Shown: positions 27,884 to 37,318 of the stretch, piece after piece
How the letters are laid out: the number at the start of each line of letters is the position of its first letter
Position numbering within the stretch: position 1 is the first letter of the stretch
Origin: Methylotenera_A sp040387515
GTDB taxonomy: Bacteria > Pseudomonadota > Gammaproteobacteria > Burkholderiales > Methylophilaceae
Direction: 5' to 3'
NCBI GenBank assembly: GCA_040387515.1
Contig: JAZKDP010000011.1
Coordinates: 174,244 to 238,243 of the forward strand
DNA length: 64,000 nt
Translations under genes and position numbers: made by a program
The notes under the pieces: model-generated
Databases searched by the model: none
The model's input: the letters and a program-made list of their open reading frames with translations, nothing else
What the model was told of the DNA's origin: nothing

Positions 27884-28879
27884 TTGAGTAATTCATTACC
27901 TCGTATCGCAATCACTTCTGGCGAACCGGCTGGCATTGGCCCCGATATTTGCGTGCTTCTGTCACAGCTGGATATTGCTGCTGATATTACTGTGATTGGC
28001 GATACTGACGTATTAAAAAATCGCGCACAGCAACTCAATATTCAACTGGATATTGAGCCATATGCAATAACGCAAAACACACAATATCACCGCAAAAACA
28101 CACTTAAAATATTGCATATTCCCACAGCGGCAATCGTTACTGCGGGCAGCTTAAACCCGATTAATAGTCCATATGTACTGAATACGCTCACCTGCGCTTT
28201 GGATGGTACGTTAAGCGGCGCGTTTGATGCAATCGTTACTGCGCCTGTACACAAAGGCGTGATTAATGATGCTGGCATTCCCTTTACTGGCCATACCGAA
28301 TTTTTAGCCGATTACACCAAAACGCCGCAAGTGGTGATGATGCTGGTTGGCGGTGGTTTAAGAGTTGCGCTGGCGACCATCCATTTAGCACTAAAAGACG
28401 TGCCCGCCGCCATTACCAAAAAAAGCCTTGAGACGACGATTCGCATTTTGCATCACGATTTAATGACTAAATTTGGCTTAAAAAATCCACGTATTTTAGT
28501 CGCAGGGCTTAACCCGCATGCAGGTGAAGATGGCTATTTAGGCCGTGAAGAAATTGACATTATTAACCCAGTACTAGACCAATTACGTGGCGAAGGCATG
28601 CAACTAATTGGCGCGTTGCCCGCAGATACATTGTTTGCAAAACACCATTTAAGCAAAGCCGACGCGGTGCTTGCTATGTATCACGATCAAGGCTTGCCTG
28701 TGTTGAAACACGCCAGTTTTGGTGAAGGTGTGAATGTCACCTTAGGCTTGCCAATCATCCGCACCTCCGTCGACCACGGCACCGCCTTAGATTTGGCCGG
28801 TACTGGTAATATTGATATTGGCAGCATGTTAAGTGCGATTAAATTGGCCATTGAGTTAGCGAGTAATCAACATAAATGA
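27884..28879 (+). CDS. pdxA: 4-hydroxythreonine-4-phosphate dehydrogenase
   Basis: NAD-dependent step of pyridoxal 5'-phosphate synthesis in the DXP-dependent route. 331 residues. TSGEPAGIGPD at the N-terminus, FTGHTEFLA near 130, GLNPHAGEDGYLGREE near 205, and MYHDQGLPVLKH near 260 with the metal-binding His. The start is TTG 27884; an upstream ATG at 27871 is out of frame. The gene overlaps rsmA by 4 nt. Dxs, which makes its DXP partner substrate, is encoded earlier in the window. Confidence 0.95.
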   Translation: MSNSLPRIAITSGEPAGIGPDICVLLSQLDIAADITVIGDTDVLKNRAQQLNIQLDIEPYAITQNTQYHRKNTLKILHIPTAAIVTAGSLNPINSPYVLNTLTCALDGTLSGAFDAIVTAPVHKGVINDAGIPFTGHTEFLADYTKTPQVVMMLVGGGLRVALATIHLALKDVPAAITKKSLETTIRILHHDLMTKFGLKNPRILVAGLNPHAGEDGYLGREEIDIINPVLDQLRGEGMQLIGALPADTLFAKHHLSKADAVLAMYHDQGLPVLKHASFGEGVNVTLGLPIIRTSVDHGTALDLAGTGNIDIGSMLSAIKLAIELASNQHK

Positions 28880-29667
28880 AACACGTTGCAAAAAAAAGAT
28901 TCGGTCAAAACTTTTTAACTGACCAAGCAATCATCAGCAGTTTAATTGAAGCAATCAATCCACAAGCGAATCAAACCATCGTAGAAATTGGACCAGGCCT
29001 TGGTGCATTAACCAAGCCACTCTTAGCAAAAATAGAACATTTGCATGTGGTAGAAATTGACCGCGATATCGTGTCTTGGATGCAGGCAGAATACGCAAAA
29101 CCTGCTTACGCAAAAAATACGCTCACTGTCCATAATGTCGATGCACTTAAATTTGACTTCTCAAACTTGGGTAGCAATTTGAGGGTAACCGGAAACTTAC
29201 CCTACAACATTTCCACCCCCATTTTGTTTCACTTGCTTGATAACGTCAGCCACATTACTGACATGCATTTTATGCTGCAAAAAGAAGTGGTGGAGCGCAT
29301 GGTAGCGCAGCCTTCTACATCAGCATATGGGCGGCTCTCAGTAATGCTGCAATATTATCTGTCCATGGAATATTTAATTACTGTACCACCAGAAGCGTTT
29401 GAGCCCGCACCAAAAGTAGAGTCGGCTTTTGTGCGTTGCGTGCCACATGCCACATTGCCTTTTGTGGCTAACGATACCAAACTGTTTTACAAAGTCGTAT
29501 TAGCGGCTTTTGGTCAACGTCGCAAAACATTACGCAATACGCTAAAAGGCTTGCTGGATGACGCTGGATTTACCGCATTGGGTATTAACCCGCAATTGCG
29601 TGCCGAAAACCTAAGCGTTGCCGAATTTGTCACTATCAGCAACTATCTCGGCAATTCGCTTGTTTGA
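28876..29667 (+). CDS. rsmA: 16S rRNA dimethyladenosine transferase RsmA (KsgA)
   Basis: Dimethylates A1518 and A1519 of 16S rRNA (E. coli numbering). 263 residues. KKRFGQNFLTD at the N-terminus, the SAM motif EIGPGLGALT near residue 37, the catalytic GNLPYNIS near 112, and the FGQRRKTLRNTLK segment near 215 are all present. Its stop codon lies inside the predicted extended -10 element for adk. Confidence 0.96.
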   Translation: MKHVAKKRFGQNFLTDQAIISSLIEAINPQANQTIVEIGPGLGALTKPLLAKIEHLHVVEIDRDIVSWMQAEYAKPAYAKNTLTVHNVDALKFDFSNLGSNLRVTGNLPYNISTPILFHLLDNVSHITDMHFMLQKEVVERMVAQPSTSAYGRLSVMLQYYLSMEYLITVPPEAFEPAPKVESAFVRCVPHATLPFVANDTKLFYKVVLAAFGQRRKTLRNTLKGLLDDAGFTALGINPQLRAENLSVAEFVTISNYLGNSLV

Positions 29668-29673
29668 TATAAT
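29665..29673 (+). promoter_or_regulatory. Extended -10 promoter element for adk
   Basis: TGATATAAT matches the TGn-TATAAT extended -10 exactly; the -35 region is weak. It overlaps the rsmA stop codon and lies about 43 nt before the adk ATG. Confidence 0.5.
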
Positions 29674-29716
29674 CACTTATTCCCAAAACTCCTTAACTTA
29701 AAGCTAGAGAAAACCC

Positions 29717-30370
29717 ATGCGAATCATCTTACTTGGCGCACCAGGCGCAGGCAAAGGCACACAAGCCACTCATTTACGCGAAAAATTCAACATTCCACAA
29801 ATCTCAACTGGTGACATGTTACGCGCCGCGGTAAAAGCGGGCACACCATTGGGTTTAGAAGCTAAGAGCTTTATGGATAGCGGCGGATTGGTACCAGATG
29901 CTGTGATTATTGGCTTGGTTAGTGAGCGCATCCAAGAAGCCGACTGTGCAAACGGCTTTTTATTCGACGGCTTTCCACGCACTATTCCACAAGCTGAAGC
30001 CATGAAAGAAGCTGGTGTTGGCATTGATTACGTGGTTGAAATCGACGTACCGGATGAAGCAATTGTAGAACGCATGAGTGGCCGCCGTAGCCACCCTGCT
30101 TCTGGCCGCACCTACCATGTTAAATTCAACCCGCCAAAAGTCGCAGGAAAAGACGATGTAACAGGCGAGGATTTAGTGCAACGTGAAGATGACAAAGAAG
30201 AAACCGTCAAAACGCGCTTGAATGTGTATCACAGCCAAACCAAACCATTGGTTAAATACTATGTGGATTGGGCAAATAGTGGCTTACAAGGAGCGCCAAA
30301 ACACGTATTTGTAAATGGTATTGGTGAGATGGAAACGATTAAAACCAATATTTTCAATCAGCTTCAATAA
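29717..30370 (+). CDS. adk: Adenylate kinase
   Basis: Converts ATP and AMP to two ADP. 217 residues, the long-lid form. P-loop GAPGAGKGT at 7-15, GDMLRAAV near 32, DGFPRT near 84, and the lid GRRSHPASGRTYH near 122. The zinc-binding Cys residues of some lids are absent. A candidate extended -10 lies just upstream and no strong terminator follows. Confidence 0.97.
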   Translation: MRIILLGAPGAGKGTQATHLREKFNIPQISTGDMLRAAVKAGTPLGLEAKSFMDSGGLVPDAVIIGLVSERIQEADCANGFLFDGFPRTIPQAEAMKEAGVGIDYVVEIDVPDEAIVERMSGRRSHPASGRTYHVKFNPPKVAGKDDVTGEDLVQREDDKEETVKTRLNVYHSQTKPLVKYYVDWANSGLQGAPKHVFVNGIGEMETIKTNIFNQLQ

Positions 30371-30390
30371 ACAAAATTAAGGCACTCTTA

Positions 30391-30437
30391 AAAATAGACT
30401 ATTAAATAAAGTTAAGTTCTTTTTTAAAGTCTATTTT
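30391..30437. repeat. Inverted repeat between adk and the PACE-like gene
   Basis: AAAATAGACT (30391-30400) and AGTCTATTTT (30428-30437) are perfect 10-bp arms around a 27-nt AT-rich loop. It ends 13 nt before the next ATG, so it could influence translation or terminate adk mRNA weakly. Confidence 0.5.
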
Positions 30438-30450
30438 AGAACAATCTCAC

Positions 30451-30888
30451 ATGACCCCACTCATCCGCAGAGTGCTTCAAGCCATTCTCTATGAAATTGG
30501 CGCAATCGCGCTGACAAGTCCAATAATCGGCCTTGCTTTCGATACGTCAGCTTCATCTGCACTCACTTTAGCGGCCATTATGTCGACAATTGCATTGGCA
30601 TGGAATTACGTTTTCAATGCAATTTTTGAGCGTTGGGAGTCTCGCCAAACCGTTAAAGGCCGCTCCATTTGGCGCCGTCTTGCACATGGCATCGGCTTTG
30701 AGGGTGGGCTGGTCATGATGCTGGTGCCACTAATGGCTTACTGGTTAGATATTTCTCTGCTCAACGCCTTTTATGCCGAAATGGGCATATTGCTTGTGTT
30801 TTTTGTCTATGCAATCACATTCACTTGGGCATTTGACAAAGTATTTGGTCTTCCTGAGTCTGCCATTTCGCATGAAGTCAAAATTTAA
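30451..30888 (+). CDS. PACE-family (BTP domain) membrane protein, putative efflux transporter
   Basis: 145 residues with four predicted membrane helices arranged as two tandem pairs, each a bacterial transmembrane pair domain. The RRVLQAILYEIGAI opening keeps the Glu in helix 1 (residue 16) that is essential in AceI of Acinetobacter. W-NY-FN-FE and its echo FTWAFDKVFG are the paired PACE signatures. Family members export chlorhexidine, short-chain diamines or similar cations; the native substrate here is not known. No regulator gene is adjacent. Confidence 0.82.
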   Translation: MTPLIRRVLQAILYEIGAIALTSPIIGLAFDTSASSALTLAAIMSTIALAWNYVFNAIFERWESRQTVKGRSIWRRLAHGIGFEGGLVMMLVPLMAYWLDISLLNAFYAEMGILLVFFVYAITFTWAFDKVFGLPESAISHEVKI

Positions 30889-31119
30889 ATCGTAATCAAC
30901 TCTACAAGTTAAACTTAATCATTTTTATTCTTCCAGAGATGAGAGCAAAAAGTGATTTAAATTCCACTTGCTGCTCAATGTGTTAATTAATATAAATTGC
31001 ACAACCATTTTTATGGTTTTTGGACTAAACTTTGGTAAATTATATTTTTAATTAGCTGCATTTAAGCAAGAAATAGTCTATTTTCAGCTTCCGTTTAAAA
31101 TCAAGAAGGACATATCAAA

Positions 31120-31605
31120 ATGAAAGTTCGCGCATTAGTTTTACTTGGTGTATTGGGGTTATTTTTAGTATTCATGATACTCAATTGGACAACTATAATG
31201 GCGCCAACAACGCTTAACTTAGGCGTCACAGAGGTCAACGCACCGCTTGGCTTGGTAATGTTGGGCATGATCGCTTTGCTGACCGCGCTGTTTCTTGTCT
31301 TTATCGTTTATCTGCAAACATCGGTTTTGTTTGAAGCGCGCCGCCATGCCAAAGAATTACAAAGCAACCGTGAATTAGCCGACAAAGCAGAAGCCTCTCG
31401 CTTTACCGAGTTGCGCCAATTTATGGATGCGGAAATACAAAAACAAGCTACCATTCAAGCAGAATCTAAATCTGATTTATTAAACAAATTAGACGTATTA
31501 AGCGTGGATATTCACCACGCAATTGACGTATCCGGCAATTCACTTTCTGCCTATATTGGTGAATTGGAAGATCGCCTTGAAACTAAAATCCCGATTCAAA
31601 AGTAA
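31120..31605 (+). CDS. LapA-domain-like membrane protein with coiled-coil tail
   Basis: 161 residues. Two hydrophobic segments (about 5-22 and 42-68) enclose a short NWTTIMAPTTLNLG-type loop, as in the LapA/DUF1049 family; the rest (about 75-155) is a charged helical coiled coil. E. coli LapA works with LapB in regulating LPS synthesis, but this protein is longer and I do not assign that role. AAGGA upstream supports the start. It is flanked by about 200-nt non-coding stretches on both sides. Confidence 0.6.
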   Translation: MKVRALVLLGVLGLFLVFMILNWTTIMAPTTLNLGVTEVNAPLGLVMLGMIALLTALFLVFIVYLQTSVLFEARRHAKELQSNRELADKAEASRFTELRQFMDAEIQKQATIQAESKSDLLNKLDVLSVDIHHAIDVSGNSLSAYIGELEDRLETKIPIQK

Positions 31606-31617
31606 TAGCCTGTCTTT

Positions 31618-31659
31618 GCTTAATTTCCCAATCAACGCTTGGCAATAGGGAAATTAAGC
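31618..31659. repeat. Perfect 12-bp inverted repeat upstream of leuS
   Basis: GCTTAATTTCCC (31618-31629) and GGGAAATTAAGC (31648-31659) with an 18-nt loop. No long T-tract follows. It is a plausible terminator of the LapA-like gene or a leader structure. Confidence 0.55.
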
Positions 31660-31783
31660 TAAACATTCAATCACTTAATCAAATTGTGTAGACTCTCTGC
31701 CAATTTCGTTATTAAGCCCTGCAATAATCTGCGCGTAATCAGCATTAAACATCACAGGCCATGCGAAAGCGTATGCCTTCAAG

Positions 31784-31789
31784 TATAAT
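31784..31789 (+). promoter_or_regulatory. Candidate -10 element for leuS
   Basis: Perfect TATAAT 31 nt before the leuS ATG; no good -35 is seen at 16-18 nt. Confidence 0.35.
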
Positions 31790-31819
31790 TTCGGTATTCC
31801 TATTTAAGACAATCCAGCC

Positions 31820-34390
31820 ATGCAACAGCAGTACCCTTTTAAAGAAATCGAACAAGCCGCCCAGACTTACTGGGAACAAAATCAATCATTTGCTGCGTCA
31901 GAAATCAGTGATAAGCCAAAATACTATTGCTTATCTATGTTTCCATATCCAAGTGGCCGTTTGCATATGGGCCATGTGCGTAATTACACCATTGGTGATG
32001 TACTAAGCCGTTTTCATAAAATGAAAGGCTTTAACGTGATGCAGCCAATGGGCTGGGATGCGTTTGGTTTACCTGCGGAAAATGCGGCGATTAAGAACAA
32101 TACGGCGCCTGCAAAATGGACATATGAAAATATAGAGCATATGAAAACGCAGCTTAAACAATTGGGTTTAGGTGTGGATTGGAACCGCGAGATTGCGACT
32201 TGCAAACCAGAATATTACAAATGGGAACAATGGCTTTTTACGGAGTTATTTAAAAAAGGCTTGATTTACAAAAAAACCTCTACCGTCAATTGGGATCCTG
32301 TCGATGGCACGGTTTTAGCCAATGAACAAGTGATTGACGGTCGCGGCTGGCGTAGTGGTGCATTGGTAGAAAAGCGGGATATTCCGCAGTATTTTATGAA
32401 AATTACTGCCTACGCTGAAGAGTTGCTAAACGATTTGGATAAACTGGATGGTTGGCCTGAGCAGGTTAAGACCATGCAACGCAACTGGATTGGCAAAAGC
32501 TATGGCTGCGAAGTGGAGTTCCCTATTGTTGGCCAAAGTGGAAACTTAAAGGTTTACACAACTCGACCAGATACTTTGATGGGTGCGACTTATGTTGCAG
32601 TGGCTGCTGAACATGCACTGGCGACTTTAGCTGCGCAAACTAATCCTAAACTTGCTGAATTTATCGCCGAATGCAAACGCGGCAGCGTGGCAGAAGCTGA
32701 TGTTGCCACGGCTGAGAAAAAAGGCATGGATACAGGTTTATTTGTCACGCATCCATTGAATGGCGAACAACTACCAGTTTGGGTGGCAAATTATGTATTA
32801 GCTAGCTATGGTGAAGGCGCTGTAATGGCGGTGCCTGCGCATGATGAGCGTGATTTTGAATTTGCCAAGAAATATAACTTACCGATTAAAGTTGCTATTG
32901 CACCAATTGACTGGCCAATAAACGAAATTGACACATCATCATTACAAGGTCATTCAAACGACGGTAGTGGTGAATTAAAATTCCCTGTAATTTTTATTAC
33001 AGGCCAAGAATCTGACCGCACTAAAAATATCTCATGGTGGTCATGGCGCGCTGAGCATGCTTTACATGGCCAATGTGTTAACAGTGGCGAATTTAATGGC
33101 TTAAATTTTGAGCAGTCTTCAGACGCTATATCATCGGCACTTAACACCAAAAACCTAGGTAAAAAGCGCACCCAATTCCGTTTACGCGATTGGGGCATTT
33201 CGCGCCAACGTTACTGGGGTTGCCCGATTCCGATTGTTCACTGTACGAGTTGCGGTGAAGTGCCAGTGCCTGCTGAACAACTACCCGTTGTATTACCCGA
33301 AGATGTCGTGATGGACGGTGTAGGCTCACCGATTAAAAAAGACCCTAGTTTTTACGAAACCACCTGCCCTACCTGCGGCGGGAAAGCCACGCGCGAAACT
33401 GATACTTTAGATACCTTCTTTGAGTCGTCATGGTATTTTGCACGTTATGCCAGCTTTGATAGCAACACTACAATGGTCGATGAACGTGCGAATTATTGGT
33501 TGCCAGTTGACCAATATGTGGGTGGCATTGAGCATGCGATTTTGCATTTGCTTTACGCACGCTTCTTTAACAAACTGATGCGCGATGTAGGTTTGATTAA
33601 AAATGATGAGCCATTTACCAACTTACTTACGCAAGGCATGGTGTTAAAAGATGGCACTAAAATGAGCAAATCCAAAGGCAATACGGTAGATCCGCAAGCC
33701 TTGATTGACACTTACGGTGCCGATACTGCGCGCTTGTTTATGATGTTTGCCGCGCCGCCTGAGCAGTCTTTAGAATGGGCTGACAGCGGCGTTGAAGGCG
33801 CGAATCGCTTTTTACGCAGGCTGTGGAAAGCGGTGTATGAGCATGTTGAATTAGGCGAAACTGCTGTTTACACATCGGGGGAGCTAACAACTGAACTCAA
33901 AAATATCCGCTTACAATTGCACTTAACCATTGAAAAAGTAGCGGATGATTATGGTCGTCGCCATAGTTTTAATACCGCTATTTCATCGGTAATGGAATTG
34001 ATGAATGCACTCACCAAAATTGAAGGCACGGATACTATAACAAGAAGCGTTCGCCAAGAAGTTTTACAGAATGTAGCGTTATTACTTTCACCTATCGTAC
34101 CGCATATTTGCCAAGCATTATGGGCAGAGCTTAAGCCTAACAGCCATATTTTAGAGGCTGGTTGGCCGGTTGCTGACAAAACCGCCATGATTCAAGATGA
34201 AGTAGAACTAGTACTGCAAGTGAACGGAAAGTTACGTGGCAATATGGTGGTTTCTAAACAATTGGCCAAAGAAGCGATTGAGCAATTAGCCATCACACAA
34301 CCTTGCATCACAAAATTTTTGGTAGATGGTCAAACTGTGCGTAAAATCATTGTTGTGCCGAATAAATTAGTCAACATAGTGATTGGATAA
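31820..34390 (+). CDS. leuS: Leucyl-tRNA synthetase
   Basis: Charges tRNA-Leu. 856 residues. HIGH-type motif HMGH near residue 50 and KMSKS near 614; the CP1 editing domain lies in between. A zinc-ribbon pair is present (HCTSCGE near 475 and CPTCGGKAT near 515). Two features differ from E. coli LeuRS: the leucine-specific insertion before KMSKS is missing (GMVLKDGTKMSKSKGN is continuous), and about 35 extra residues lie near 365-415 (FPVIFITGQESDRT, then a Trp-rich SWWSWRAEH). The gene is followed after 3 nt by lptE. Confidence 0.97.
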   Translation: MQQQYPFKEIEQAAQTYWEQNQSFAASEISDKPKYYCLSMFPYPSGRLHMGHVRNYTIGDVLSRFHKMKGFNVMQPMGWDAFGLPAENAAIKNNTAPAKWTYENIEHMKTQLKQLGLGVDWNREIATCKPEYYKWEQWLFTELFKKGLIYKKTSTVNWDPVDGTVLANEQVIDGRGWRSGALVEKRDIPQYFMKITAYAEELLNDLDKLDGWPEQVKTMQRNWIGKSYGCEVEFPIVGQSGNLKVYTTRPDTLMGATYVAVAAEHALATLAAQTNPKLAEFIAECKRGSVAEADVATAEKKGMDTGLFVTHPLNGEQLPVWVANYVLASYGEGAVMAVPAHDERDFEFAKKYNLPIKVAIAPIDWPINEIDTSSLQGHSNDGSGELKFPVIFITGQESDRTKNISWWSWRAEHALHGQCVNSGEFNGLNFEQSSDAISSALNTKNLGKKRTQFRLRDWGISRQRYWGCPIPIVHCTSCGEVPVPAEQLPVVLPEDVVMDGVGSPIKKDPSFYETTCPTCGGKATRETDTLDTFFESSWYFARYASFDSNTTMVDERANYWLPVDQYVGGIEHAILHLLYARFFNKLMRDVGLIKNDEPFTNLLTQGMVLKDGTKMSKSKGNTVDPQALIDTYGADTARLFMMFAAPPEQSLEWADSGVEGANRFLRRLWKAVYEHVELGETAVYTSGELTTELKNIRLQLHLTIEKVADDYGRRHSFNTAISSVMELMNALTKIEGTDTITRSVRQEVLQNVALLLSPIVPHICQALWAELKPNSHILEAGWPVADKTAMIQDEVELVLQVNGKLRGNMVVSKQLAKEAIEQLAITQPCITKFLVDGQTVRKIIVVPNKLVNIVIG

Positions 34391-34393
34391 AAC

Positions 34394-34915
34394 TTGAATC
34401 TATTTAGCCTTAATGCATTTAATGTAAGTGCTTTTAAAACTTTACGCACGCTGTTTTGCCTGTGTTTGATTACCAGCCTAGTCGCTTGTGGCTTTCAACT
34501 ACGTGGTTCAGCAAGCATGGCTTTTAGCAGCATATTTATTCAAGGCAACACATTAACTATTTCAAAAAATTTGCTTAAGTCATTAAAAACCAACGATATT
34601 AAAGTATTAAATTCCAGTGAAAATGCTGACGTTTTGCTTGAACTGGTGGGCGAAGAAAGCGAAAAACGTATTTTGTCATTAAGTGGACGCGGCCTGGTCA
34701 ACGAATTTGAATTGTTTTATCGCGTGCACTATCGCACAAAACAAGCAGGTGCAGAACTGTGGAGCCCAGTGCAGACCATTGAAGCACGTCGCGATTATTC
34801 TTATAGCGATGCAAATTTGTTAGCCAAACAAGGTGAAGAAAAACGCTTGAATGAAAACATGCAGGCCGATGTGTTAAGCGGCTTAATACGCCGATTATCC
34901 GCACTTAAAAAGTAA
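34394..34915 (+). CDS. lptE: LPS-assembly lipoprotein LptE
   Basis: Outer-membrane lipoprotein that plugs LptD. 173 residues. A hydrophobic N-terminus ends with the lipobox LVAC (Cys32), then GFQLRGS, the usual start of mature LptE. The start is TTG 34394, 3 nt after leuS. leuS-lptE-holA-proA-nadD is close to the conserved leuS-lptE-holA-nadD order, so identity is secure despite low family conservation. Confidence 0.92.
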   Translation: MNLFSLNAFNVSAFKTLRTLFCLCLITSLVACGFQLRGSASMAFSSIFIQGNTLTISKNLLKSLKTNDIKVLNSSENADVLLELVGEESEKRILSLSGRGLVNEFELFYRVHYRTKQAGAELWSPVQTIEARRDYSYSDANLLAKQGEEKRLNENMQADVLSGLIRRLSALKK

Positions 34916-34934
34916 CTTTTAAACTTATATCAAA

Positions 34935-35948
34935 GTGCAGTTAGATTCAAATCAGCTTAAACAACACCTACTTAAAACACTGGCGCCACTGTATGTATTA
35001 GTCGGTGATGAGCCGCTGGCATTAAGTGAATGTTTAGACAGCATACGCCACGTTGCGCGTAAAGCAGGCGCCAATGAGCGCAATAGTTACATTGTAGAGC
35101 GCAATTTTAATTGGCAACAAATCAACCAATTCGCACAAGCTTTATCTTTATTTTCTGCGCTTCGTATTTTAGAAATTCATATTCCTAATGGCAAACCTGG
35201 CGTAGAAGGCGGCAAAGTACTGGCTGAATTAAGTGCCAACTCAATCCCCGACACCACCACGATTATTGTATTGCCAACACTTGAGCGCGATGCTAAAAAT
35301 AGCGCTTGGTTTGGTGCGTTGCAAAAAGCCGGTGTAGTGATTGATTTAAAAGAAATTTCACCAGCACAATTGCCAACTTGGCTTGCAGCCAGATTGGCAC
35401 TGCAAAATCAATCAACTGATGCTATTTCACTGGCTTTTATTGCGCATCAGGTAGAAGGCAATTTGCTGGCGGCACATCAGGAAATTCAAAAATTGGCATT
35501 GCTATATCCTGCTGGCGAAATCAGTCATGAGGCAGTGCGTGAAGCCGTGCTAAACGTATCTCGTTTTGATGCTTTTCAGTTGGGGGATGCCGTGCTGGCA
35601 GGCGATGCAGCGCGCGTTACTGCCATTCTGCAAGGCTTACAAGATGAAGGTGAGCAAGTGGTGGCAGTGATGAATCCACTCATGTGGGTGCTGCGTCCAT
35701 TAGTGCGTATCAAGCAAGCAGAAGCACGCAAAGAAAATATCACGACCGCCATGACCAACGCGCGAATTTATGGTGATAGGCAAAATCTAGTCAAACGCGC
35801 ATTAGGTCGCCTCAGCCTGCGCCAGCTTGAAGCAGCATTGCAAAAGCTATGCGATATCGATAAAACCGCCAAAGGCATGATGCAAGGCGATGCTTGGCTG
35901 GAGCTTTCTAGGCTTTGCTTTGGCCTTGCCAAAGTACGCGGGCGTTAA
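34935..35948 (+). CDS. holA: DNA polymerase III subunit delta
   Basis: Clamp-loader subunit that opens the beta clamp. 337 residues. LYVLVGDEPLALSECLDSIR at the N-terminus, a Walker-like but non-ATPase AAA fold, and the C-terminal collar domain with LEAALQKLCDIDKTAKG. The start is GTG at 34935. It directly follows lptE. Confidence 0.94.
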   Translation: MQLDSNQLKQHLLKTLAPLYVLVGDEPLALSECLDSIRHVARKAGANERNSYIVERNFNWQQINQFAQALSLFSALRILEIHIPNGKPGVEGGKVLAELSANSIPDTTTIIVLPTLERDAKNSAWFGALQKAGVVIDLKEISPAQLPTWLAARLALQNQSTDAISLAFIAHQVEGNLLAAHQEIQKLALLYPAGEISHEAVREAVLNVSRFDAFQLGDAVLAGDAARVTAILQGLQDEGEQVVAVMNPLMWVLRPLVRIKQAEARKENITTAMTNARIYGDRQNLVKRALGRLSLRQLEAALQKLCDIDKTAKGMMQGDAWLELSRLCFGLAKVRGR

Positions 35949-36043
35949 CTACACACAGCTAGCTAAGCCAGATTTAACCTATCAAATTTACCCCGTGAAG
36001 CGCCCTGTAGTCTATTACATAGCAAAAACGTATAATGCCTATT

Positions 36044-37300
36044 ATGGACATTAAAAATTACATGCAAACCGTTGGCATTAACGCACGTGCCGCATCACGT
36101 CTAATGGCAGCTGCCGACACCAACGCTAAAAACCAAGCACTTCTACATATTGCCAGTGCAATTTTGCGCGAAAAATCTGCATTAATGACTGCAAACCAGC
36201 AGGATTTAGCCGCAGCGCGCGCCAATGGCCTAGATGATGCAATGCTAGATAGACTGACGTTATCTGAAAAATCTATCTCGACCATGGCGGAAGGCTTGCA
36301 ACAAATTGCCAATTTAGCCGACCCAATTGGTGAGATGAGCAATTTTAAATACCGCCCAAGTGGCATACAAATAGGCCAAATGCGCGTGCCATTGGGCGTG
36401 ATTGGTATTATTTATGAGGCGCGTCCAAACGTGACGATAGATGCAGCTGGTCTTTGCATTAAGTCTGGCAATGCTTGTATTTTACGTGGCGGTTCTGAAG
36501 CGATTCATTGCAATCAGGCACTAGCAAAACTGGTGCATGAAGGCTTGGAAAAAGCGAGATTGCCAAAGTCGGCCGTTCAAGTGATTGAAACCACTGATCG
36601 TGCTGTTGTGGGTGAGTTAATCACTATGAAGCAATACGTTGATGTCATTGTGCCACGTGGTGGGAAGGGCTTAATTGAGCGTATTTCAAACGATGCTCGC
36701 ATACCAGTTATCAAGCATTTAGATGGTAATTGCCATGTGTATATTGATGACGAAGCTGATCTTGCTAAAGCGCTACCAATTTTAGAAAACAGCAAAACGC
36801 AACGATTGGGCACTTGCAATACGGCTGAATCGCTTTTGATTGCACGTAGTGTTGCTGAAACCATGCTGCCAAAATTAGCGGCGATGTTAACGGCAAATGG
36901 CATTGAGATTCGTGGTTGTGCTGAAACACTCGCATTAGTGCCACAAGCAAGGCCTGCCACTGAAGAGGACTTTTATACAGAGTATCTAGCTGCGGTTATT
37001 TCCTGCAAAGTAGTAGACGGCTTAGACGAAGCCATTGCACATATTAACCAACATTCCAGCCAACATACCGAAGCAATTGTGACTGAAAACTACACCAAAG
37101 CCAGACGTTTTTTGCGCGAGGTAGACTCCAGCTCTGTCATGGTCAATGCTTCAACTCGATTCGCAGATGGTTTTGAATATGGCTTGGGTGCAGAAATCGG
37201 CATTTCAACCGATAAGCTACATGCACGCGGCCCTGTTGGCTTAGAAGGCTTAACATCGCTTAAATATATTGTATTGGGCGATGGACAAACACGTGCTTAG
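36044..37300 (+). CDS. proA: Glutamate-5-semialdehyde dehydrogenase (gamma-glutamyl phosphate reductase)
   Basis: Second step of proline synthesis. About 418 residues. The catalytic Cys lies in LGTCNTAES near residue 256; VIYEARPNVT and GNACILRGG near 120-150 bind NADPH and substrate, and ALGAEIGIST-like GLGAEIGIS lies near 383. ATG 36044 gives MDIKNYM; ATG 36035 is also in frame but overlaps a TATAAT at 36031-36036. proB is not in the window. Confidence 0.95.
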   Translation: MDIKNYMQTVGINARAASRLMAAADTNAKNQALLHIASAILREKSALMTANQQDLAAARANGLDDAMLDRLTLSEKSISTMAEGLQQIANLADPIGEMSNFKYRPSGIQIGQMRVPLGVIGIIYEARPNVTIDAAGLCIKSGNACILRGGSEAIHCNQALAKLVHEGLEKARLPKSAVQVIETTDRAVVGELITMKQYVDVIVPRGGKGLIERISNDARIPVIKHLDGNCHVYIDDEADLAKALPILENSKTQRLGTCNTAESLLIARSVAETMLPKLAAMLTANGIEIRGCAETLALVPQARPATEEDFYTEYLAAVISCKVVDGLDEAIAHINQHSSQHTEAIVTENYTKARRFLREVDSSSVMVNASTRFADGFEYGLGAEIGISTDKLHARGPVGLEGLTSLKYIVLGDGQTRA

Positions 37301-37318
37301 CCTTATCTAGTAAGAAAA

